In this document: piece after piece, positions 59,101-64,000 of the stretch
Layout of the letters: every line of letters begins with the position of its first letter
Numbering within the stretch: position 1 is the stretch's first letter
Origin: Drosophila persimilis
Taxonomy: Eukaryota > Arthropoda > Insecta > Diptera > Drosophilidae
Length of the DNA stretch: 64,000 nucleotides
Assembly (NCBI RefSeq): GCF_003286085.1
Contig: NW_020825288.1
Coordinates: forward strand, 28,210,001 to 28,274,000
Direction: 5' to 3'
Translations under genes and position numbers: made by a program
Notes under the pieces: generated by a model
What the model was told of the DNA's origin: nothing
Databases searched by the model: none
What the model saw: only the letters and a program-made list of their open reading frames with translations

Positions 59101-59966
59101 TCTCTTTTAGAATTCAGTTCTAACTCGTCCACGGACACAGCAAAAGGCACAATAATTTTTTCATTTTTATATGCAGACATCCTAAGCTCCACCTCTTCGT
59201 ATAAGGATATGAATTTAAAGGAAAATTACGTGGTTGCATTAGGAAAATTAAACGTGACAAAATAACTGGGATCACATAAGGAAATACTGTAAAAACTATG
59301 GGAGGATAAAAGTAAAGGACTTTAAAAAAGTTGTGAGAAAGCAATCTGGAATCCCTTTAATATAATGCATTCATTATCCTCCATCTTTTGTCCCGAAATA
59401 TGTAACCAATGAGGAAACGCCTCATAATTCCAAGACTCTTCCTTTTCTGCTTCCATATTGACAACCTCATTTTATACGATATTCCCCACATAATAAATTT
59501 GCATGCTTCCCAAAGATTTTCCCAGGCAATCCCCATCCTTTCCCTGGCTCTCTGAGTGTAAGTATATTCTGCACCTGGCGCATTTTCCGCTAGGGAAAGG
59601 TCATGCCAAGGTGAAATATGGATTAAGGAATGGAGAGACTTACCCGCGCCAGACGATGTGCACTGGCTTCTCGTCGTGCATCTGTATATTCCGAACCTAT
59701 AATAAACTCGTGCGATTTATATGCTAATTCTGGACATTTTTTCCGACGCGGCATCGACGGCTCATTTGTCGGACCTGCAAACAAGTGCGGAGAAATCCCA
59801 GATCAATAATGTGACATGTCCTCCAAGAAAAATGTCTTTCAATCTACGCACCATCAAATTGACTTTGATTTTGATTTGGGGCTGGCGCCCGTCGCACAAC
59901 CTCTGGCCGCGAGTTGCCCGTAAATTCATGCCAACGATAAGTGCTCCGATACTCCGAGTGGAGCTG
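46911..59966 (-). CDS. MDM1-like microtubule/centriole protein, 5'-incomplete, 14 visible exons
   Basis: Exons, 5' to 3': 59852-59966, 59644-59774, 58245-58361, 56726-57041, 54429-54489, 53890-54154, 53710-53828, 53462-53643, 53232-53405, 51639-51788, 49849-50523, 47841-48065, 47671-47784, 46911-47173. They sum to 2907 nt (968 codons plus TAG) with every split codon resolving. Vertebrate MDM1 binds microtubules, sits at centrioles and carries S/T-E-Y-(x)n-F-x-W repeats, a LREKAEFY segment and an FWG C-terminus. Here I see HSEYRSTYRWHEF (residues 3-15), GSEYTDARR (about 64), STEYRLQFVWP (137-147), VELRKKAGEYK (325-335), YKKQKDLWDQVSRRSS (about 348) and EKARDRFDRFWG (near the end). Family assignment is from remembered human motifs, not a search. 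Length exceeds human MDM1 (about 714), through Gln/Ser-rich insertions. No initiator Met exon was found. Confidence 0.72.
47671..47784 (-). CDS. MDM1-like exon, proline-rich
   Basis: 37 residues plus split codons: ENYSRPQSEIKASTPVEK, then PPPPPQSAPPQLTEQAKMD. Acceptor TTTCAG, donor GTAAGC. The poly-Pro segment suggests an EVH1/SH3-type ligand; disorder is expected. Confidence 0.82.
47841..48065 (-). CDS. MDM1-like exon with conserved VPLDTGKTFTV block
   Basis: 74 residues plus split codons. A Pro/Glu-rich part (PPVVPEVPEEPLVKSPPEP) leads to IIMRSPDPVNWTVPLDTGKT and FTVTQNVKDG. The block resembles the vertebrate MDM1 segment with V-D-P-L-P-L-R. Acceptor CCAACAG, donor GTAGAG. Confidence 0.8.
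48066..49848 (-). other. MDM1-like intron (1.8 kb)
   Basis: AT-rich, with poly-T/poly-A tracts. No exon or RNA gene recognised. Confidence 0.6.
49849..50523 (-). CDS. MDM1-like exon, Gln/Ser/Ala-rich with two polyQ tracts
   Basis: 224 residues plus split codons. It has STTFQSRIKSSSLPPPNG, an Ala/Thr/Ser-rich region, polyQ at residues 628-645 and 685-700 (mixed CAG/CAA codons), and INIKRLTVPGQDRKLAE. This insertion accounts for much of the extra length over vertebrate MDM1. Acceptor TTTATAG, donor GTGAGT. Confidence 0.8.
50055..50275 (-). repeat. Two CAG/CAA glutamine-codon repeats
   Basis: Trinucleotide runs at about 50055-50106 and 50219-50275 encode the polyQ tracts of the MDM1-like protein. 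Interruption by CAA codons limits instability, but length variation between strains is likely. Confidence 0.85.
50524..51638 (-). other. MDM1-like intron (1.1 kb)
   Basis: AT-rich, rich in short TTAGT-like repeats around 50800-51380. No supported exon. Confidence 0.55.
51639..51788 (-). CDS. MDM1-like exon, basic linker
   Basis: 49 residues plus split codons: RSQSVGPGVAENESPKRQIR, SASQAPPASRKKTPTSATT, ending SERKTRP. Basic and Ser/Pro/Thr-rich, a common feature of microtubule-binding linkers. Acceptor TCTGCAG, donor GTAAGT. Confidence 0.8.
51789..53231 (-). other. MDM1-like intron (1.4 kb) with a possible 19-nt microexon
   Basis: Mostly AT-rich. Bases 52702-52720 are flanked on the minus strand by TTTTGCAG and GTAAGT, but 19 nt would shift the frame. 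One GGCGTATACTT motif lies at 53003-53013. Confidence 0.5.
53232..53405 (-). CDS. MDM1-like exon with SPQKGSPKK repeats
   Basis: 57 residues plus split codons: DVEEGALLPSPTREKLMP, ITKRESESQRGSPKKTAL, then tandem GSPQK/GSPKK units. These S-P-x-K sites look like proline-directed (CDK-type) phosphosites within a basic, tubulin-binding-like region. Acceptor TTTTCAG, donor GTGAGT. Confidence 0.8.
53462..53643 (-). CDS. MDM1-like exon
   Basis: 60 residues plus split codons: PITKEEKDQENNKKSAPLP, TPLKPRVPGQAYLVDNK, ISALPARFSNIRHHLERTT. The donor is the unusual G|GTTGGT; an in-frame alternative G|GTCCGG lies six bases earlier. The acceptor ATCAAAG is also weak, so the borders are less sure than the reading frame. 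Confidence 0.7.
53710..53828 (-). CDS. MDM1-like exon with KKQKDLW segment
   Basis: 39 residues plus two bases: SRGWGREIDPELYKKQKD, LWDQVSRRSSLSALSLAST. It corresponds in order and spacing to the vertebrate MDM1 region after LREKAEFY (H-F-S-x-D-H-L, a following Trp, then a Leu/Ala-rich helix). Acceptor TTGGTAG, donor GTAATA. Confidence 0.85.
53890..54154 (-). CDS. MDM1-like exon with VELRKKAGEYK
   Basis: 88 residues after completing a Lys codon: QVTIVEHKARPFSQAYDN, FITKKENFGFTDAAFKDVV, PNLDLWFKDMVELRKKAGEY. The end matches the LREKAEFY block of MDM1. Acceptor TTTTGCAG, donor GTATGA. Both neighbouring joins restore frame. Confidence 0.88.
54429..54489 (-). CDS. MDM1-like small exon
   Basis: 61 nt, 19 full codons (TLHELEPLVSDTDDRKTHE) with split codons on both sides. 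The downstream join makes Lys (AA|A), fully consistent. Acceptor CTTTCAG, donor GTATGT. It would be missed by long-ORF searches. Confidence 0.8.
54490..56725 (-). other. MDM1-like intron (2.2 kb)
   Basis: AT-rich with T-tracts. A 12-nt AG...GT-bounded segment near 55863-55874 would create a stop in the required phase and is not accepted as an exon. Nothing else supported. Confidence 0.55.
56726..57041 (-). CDS. MDM1-like exon with STEYRLQFVWP repeat and His/Gln/Ser-rich tail
   Basis: 105 codons plus one base. AGESNGLFRKTISKLSTEYR contains the second clear MDM1-type repeat (S-T-E-Y-R-x-Q-F-x-W). A S/H/Q/T low-complexity stretch and PTVHKKRTTNQKE follow. The donor is uncertain: G|GTGCGA after 56726 fits the next exon's phase, but C|GTACAA (ending at 56747) also fits. 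Without splicing, the frame stops at 56700-56702 (CRR, TAA), allowing a short form. Acceptor TTCGCAG. Confidence 0.8.
57042..58244 (-). other. MDM1-like intron (1.2 kb)
   Basis: Contains a (CTGT)n run at 57651-57669 and a GA-rich plus-strand stretch around 57101-57135. No exon supported. Confidence 0.6.
57651..57669 (+). repeat. (CTGT)n tetranucleotide repeat
   Basis: About four to five CTGT units in tandem, in an intron of the MDM1-like gene. Confidence 0.85.
58245..58361 (-). CDS. MDM1-like exon
   Basis: 117 nt, phase 0 at both ends: SEGRGGTPSRRSKSEGPPV, VPNGRAYPAATEIDGATRKQ. Acceptor TTTGCAG, donor GTACAC. Skipping it would keep frame. Basic and Ser/Pro-rich; no fold expected. Confidence 0.8.
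58362..59643 (-). other. MDM1-like intron (1.3 kb)
   Basis: AT-rich. It contains the ATTACGCATACGCC motif at 58432-58445. A TATATAAG at about 58613-58620 on the plus strand has no convincing initiator. No exon supported. Confidence 0.55.
59644..59774 (-). CDS. MDM1-like exon with GSEYTDARR
   Basis: 131 nt. It completes a Gly codon, then PTNEPSMPRRKKCPELAYKS, HEFIIGSEYTDARREASAHR and LAR. The S-E-Y here is a possible degenerate third repeat. The internal Met (MPRRKK) could serve as an alternative start. Acceptor TTTGCAG, donor GTAAGT. Confidence 0.82.
59852..59966 (-). CDS. MDM1-like exon, most 5' recognised, first SEY repeat
   Basis: 38 codons plus one base: QLHSEYRSTYRWHEFTGNSR, PEVVRRAPAPNQNQSQFD. 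The S-E-Y-R-x-x-Y-x-W motif resembles the LSEYQRNFRW opening of vertebrate MDM1, so this is close to the N-terminus. It starts in phase 0 after TTTCCAG with no Met; the initiator exon must lie upstream (higher coordinates). Donor GTGCGT. Confidence 0.82.
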
Positions 59967-61038
59967 CTGGAAACAAAAGATATGGATAATATGTTAAATC
60001 AGGCATTAAATTGGGTATGGTTTATAAACATTTTGATTAAAGATTGTCCTTGCTTTTGACAATGCTTTCGACTTTAACAATTAAACAAAAGATTTCGAAT
60101 GATTAACTATTAAGAGGAGTATTGCTGCAGATGAGTATTATGAATAAACGATACGATACCCATTATACCCATACCCATTTTCCGCTGTGAAGCAAATCGA
60201 CTTTATTTGATAGTTTTGGGGCTTTACAAATGTTTCAAAATATTCTGTTTTTCAAGTTTTATTTGGACAACCATTGTAGAAGCTTGAATGGCTTCTGTCA
60301 ACAGGGGACTCTCCCTGTAACATTCTTACACACGATACCGTATACCCCACCATTAATGGAGGTTTCTCTATTCATAAAAATAATTACAAGTACCAGCGCA
60401 CGCATGGCAGTCGAACAATGGAAACCAAAGTCCACGCCACAGACACATATGCCTGACAGGGAAATATTTTCATTTGCCATGGTCAGGGAGAGCCCCGACC
60501 CGAGCCCCTTTTGGCCAGAAGCGAACCGAACCAATTGGCCAGTTAGTCAAACGGGTTTCGGGCGCTCGGCCAAACTGCGGTTTGTGTCGCATTTCAATGC
60601 AGCAAACAGTCCAGCTGTCCTCCCAGTCCTCGCTCCATTGCGACTGCAGCCATTTGATAATTGCGACAACTGCCAACAAAAAGAAAAATCCATATTAATA
60701 GCCAATTTTTCCACCAGTACTAACAGCAGTTACTGGCGTATTGTGCTACTGTTTTTATGGCTACGACAACCGCGTATCGATCCTTAGCCAAAGGGCTTTG
60801 AGACACTTGCATGTAAGCTGTAAATTGGGTTGAAAATTCCCCAGAAAGCCCCCCCAGACAAGCGACTGTCGGACATTTTCAGGACATTCTAGCGAAGCAG
60901 TCAAGACAGCAGTCGATTTAATTATGCCTCCACTTGGAGTGGAGTTCTTTCCCCTTTCTCGTTTTCAAGGAATTTATATCTACCGTGAGCTTAACTTTCG
61001 TTGTCTCCTTCGTTGTTTCCTGTTCCACTTTCTCTCTA

Positions 61039-61062
61039 TGTGTGTGTGTGTGTGTGTGTGTG
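61039..61062 (+). repeat. (TG)n dinucleotide repeat
   Basis: About eleven to twelve TG units, uninterrupted. Confidence 0.9.
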
Positions 61063-62403
61063 CTTCGAGCGGAAAATAATTGGCTTCCAACACGCAATGT
61101 CAAAAGACAAAGTACATTAGTCATTTACTCTTTGGCTTCCTTTATTCTCGGGTTTAATTTTAATTTTAAAACAGGTAAAATGGTAAGCTAATTGGCAGCC
61201 ATCGTCAAAGGTCATGTAAGCTTTTAAGTGTACAAAAACAAATGCATCAAAATGAGTGACTAAAAAGGTTGCCATTGGTGTTGAATACTAATTTATATAC
61301 AAATGTTTAAGAGATTTCTAGCATAGGATCATAGGAGTTAATGGCAAGGATGAGAGCCTTTTTTTCTTCAGTGATTTCCCATTCAAACAGTTTTCAAGAC
61401 AGTTTCAAAAGTCACTTAATAAACGCTTTAAATAAGGAAATATTTGTGTAATTTAATGCCTCTTCCCTCACCACTCAACGAGCTATATCTTCACTCAATT
61501 AACCACCATAATCAGACCACAACAAATCAGACCACACTCTCTCTCTCTCACTCTCTCTCTCTATTCAGAACTTTCCATCAATAAACTCCCTTTCCCCAAG
61601 CAATGACCTCTTGAACAATTAACCCAATTGCTGGCAAAACCTCTTCTTCCGTCTAGACGCTAGACACTCCAGCTATCGACAAACGCTTCAACTCCCCAGA
61701 GCGAAACCGCAGCAATTAAAAACTCCATTACAAATCAATTCCTGGGGCAATAAATAAGGATTATTTGGAGGGGGGAAAAGCACCTTTAAAGGTGGGCCAG
61801 AACCACTCCAAATACTATATTCCGCCGGCACGCACTTCATGCATAATTCAGTCGTTTGTCGTGTGCCGGTGGCTCACTTTAACTGAATCGACTGAAGGAG
61901 TGCCAGCTACTGTGCCGCTATGGAGAGGTCCATGAAGAGGTGAGGCCTACTGTGAGGTTCGTTTGTCATACGAATTGGCAGTTGATGTCAGGGGCGTCGC
62001 CATCGAGCATGATGCTAATGGTTTCGATGGAGGACTTTGGCTGAGGTATTGCATGGGTATTTGAGTGCCACGTGTCCGTGTCGGGCTCCCACACCTGCCG
62101 CCCACACATTGTTAGGTACTATATTTATTGCCCATCCAATGTACTCGTATCTCCTCGGCAGCTGCGACTACTATTTATCATGGCTCTGGCAGCACCAGAG
62201 GAAAAAACCTTGTACATATATTTCGCACCCTGATTTATGTTTCGTGGTGGCATCAATTGATTGCGGTTGCACTCTGGCATAAATATTTAAATTTGGTTTT
62301 ACTTTTTTGTAGTCTATTAAAAATGTATGTGCTGCAAACCGATCCGCTTAAATTGTGTGGGGAAAACATTTTGCTTAAAAATTTCCAACATTTATGCAAG
62401 AGC

Positions 62404-62426
62404 GAGAGAGAGAGAGAGAGAGAGAA
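62404..62426 (+). repeat. (GA)n dinucleotide repeat
   Basis: About eleven GA units, uninterrupted; GAGA-factor-type sequence with no evident gene start beside it. Confidence 0.88.
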
Positions 62427-63801
62427 AGTCCCACCGCTGGGAGACACTTAGCCACAGACGCAGCGGCAGTCGGCAGTAGGTAGTCGGTAGTCGGCCTACG
62501 TGTCTGTTCAGTGATGTTGAAGTCCTGATAAGCCCAGTGACATCTCAACTATCCCGCAGAGAGTGCCCGGCAGAGCAGAGCGATATGAGATGAGGATGAG
62601 GGTTGGCATATTTTAATTAAAATTTTAAATTCAGAAGAGTTTAATTATGGTTTAAGAGGGGAAAACACTTTTGAATGCAAGTGAATTTTTATAGCCATTT
62701 ATATGGCCATCCAATTTAACTATCGTATAAATAACTAACGGAAAGTAAAGCGTTGACGTATGGCGGATATTATTTTGTCAACCATTGCAATGGTATAATT
62801 TGCCAGCCTTTAGATCAATGCAGTAATTTGTAGTTGGTTCTGGTCCTATAAATAACCACCGATGCATCGATGCCTTTGACCTCCCCCCCCACACACAAAC
62901 TTAAAGAATGCTTTTCTTGTGTATTTATGGGATATCGTACAAGAATGCCATATTTATCATAGCATACTTTCCGGCGTCATCTTACACTGCACCATAATCC
63001 CCAACAAAACACCAACACACGCATACTGACCACATATTTATAGCTGGGACTGCATGTGTGTGTGTGTTTGTGTGTCTGTGAGTATTTGAAGTGTATCCGT
63101 GTGCGTGTTTAATCTACCCAAAGGGACCTTTCAAGTTTTATGCGGGCCAAAACAAGCAAAATGACACCTTAGAAGCATAGTTATCGCCTCCCAGATCCCC
63201 CTAGATCCTTGTTTTGCGGTAATACATGGACCCTGTCTGTGTGTGTGTAGGGGTTCGGTTTCTTTGAAGTGGAAACAAGCATTTCAGGGCAAGGAAAAGA
63301 TAATTTTCCACGCCAAAAGGTTTGTTTGAAGAGTGTGCGGGAAGTTTGTTGCAATATATATGGTACTCCCCGATTCTCTATAGATCTGCCTTGGGTTAAA
63401 CCTGAAGCCACGATAGATGTTGCACTCTAACTTCTACCATAAATTTGAACTTTCCCCCATGTAAATGTTTCCCCCCTCCCCCCATCAAATAGTAATTTTG
63501 CCTTATCTTAAATGAATATTGTTCAGCAAACTTCCATTGTTTGTGGAACTTTTGGGGCAGCCCTCGCTTTGGTTGGTTGTAAAGTTTTTTCATTTACATT
63601 TAGTTTACGATGCATTTTTGCCATTTGACACCATTTTGTCTGGCAGAGACACCGTGGTGTCTGAGTGTGTGCCTGCGCTTTCTTTTATGGTTTCCACCTG
63701 GAAAACCCTCCGTGGCAGACACATGCATACAAAACACCTGCTCTGGTGGCCAGCTGTGTGGCTGACCGAGCGACCAGGTTGGATGTCTGCCACTGCCCAA
63801 C

Positions 63802-63823
63802 TCACACACACACACACACACAC
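63802..63823 (+). repeat. (CA)n dinucleotide repeat
   Basis: Eleven CA units, uninterrupted. Confidence 0.9.
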
Positions 63824-64000
63824 TCACTCTTTTCTGTGGTGCGTGCCTTTGTGCCACTGTGGTTTCGTTTAGCTCGATTGCTCAACTAGCCAGCGCCTTC
63901 GGGTCCGGCCCTGGCTGGGCACTCGTAGACGGCTGCCAAGACTCGATGGATAGGCCTGGCTCTATGGCCTCTCTGCTGCTGCTTGTTTGCATTTTGTCTG

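Larger units (their letters stand above)
59967..64000 (-). other. Upstream/first-intron DNA of the MDM1-like gene
   Basis: No first exon could be identified. It contains (TG)n at 61039-61062 and 63053-63077, (CT)n at 61537-61562, (GA)n at 62404-62426 and (CA)n at 63802-63823. A 185-codon plus-strand frame at 60230-60787 has no family feature or splice context and is treated as chance. Whether this is intron or intergenic DNA cannot be decided from sequence alone. Confidence 0.5.

Noticed and set aside
60230-60787. 185-codon plus-strand frame upstream of the MDM1-like gene
   Set aside because: Long for chance, but it has no recognisable domain, no Drosophila-like start context and mixed composition. 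It is kept only as something to test against cDNA.
1-64000. tRNA genes, CRISPR arrays, operons or prokaryotic systems
   Set aside because: No cloverleaf with A and B boxes, no regularly spaced repeats and no bacterial gene organisation were seen; the window is eukaryotic with spliced genes.

Overview
The window is insect nuclear DNA, almost certainly from a Drosophila species. It shows short GT-AG introns among GC-rich coding exons, long AT-rich introns full of (GA)n, (CA)n and CAG-type repeats, a Sophophora-like diacylglycerol kinase eta and an insect BEL/Pao retrotransposon. The species itself cannot be read from the sequence. There are two host genes facing each other tail to tail, plus one young mobile element.

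Plus strand, 1-44.5 kb: the diacylglycerol kinase eta gene (ortholog of D. melanogaster CG34384). Eleven coding exons at 1574-41911 join without a frame error into 1817 residues plus a stop. They encode most of a PH domain, two C1 domains, the split DAG kinase catalytic (DAGKc) and accessory (DAGKa) domains, a long Ser/Thr-rich linker and a C-terminal SAM domain. The N-terminal coding exon(s) lie upstream of base 1. Intron 1 (1688-25779, 24 kb) holds a candidate internal TATA/Inr promoter with an untranslated first exon at about 4.7-5.16 kb, and a 6507-bp BEL/Pao element at 5607-12113. That element has 318-bp LTRs that read identically, a 5-bp ATACC target duplication, a tRNA-Lys-like primer site, a polypurine tract and one uninterrupted 1725-codon gag-pol frame in the same sense as the host gene. 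It therefore looks very recent. The kinase 3' UTR is a long A-rich stretch with a GC-rich hairpin near 43.04 kb.

Minus strand, about 60-44.5 kb: fourteen exons (59966 down to 46911) join in frame to 968 residues plus a stop. I read this gene as the insect homolog of MDM1, the microtubule-binding centriolar protein, from its S/T-E-Y-(x)n-W repeats, a LRKKAGEY-type segment, a KKQKDLW segment and a C-terminal A-R-x(6)-F-W-G motif. Its initiator exon was not found and may lie beyond 64 kb. The two 3' UTRs converge near 44.5 kb, where the excess of A on the plus strand flips to an excess of T.

The rest is intronic or flanking DNA with simple repeats. The least expected pattern is a recurring near-palindromic motif, GCGTATRCG with extended flanks, scattered through non-coding host DNA. 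Other notable points are an in-frame 72-nt exitron and a 24-codon alternative acceptor extension in kinase exon 8, and an S in place of the first G of the kinase GGDG loop. No tRNA, rRNA, CRISPR or prokaryotic feature was seen.
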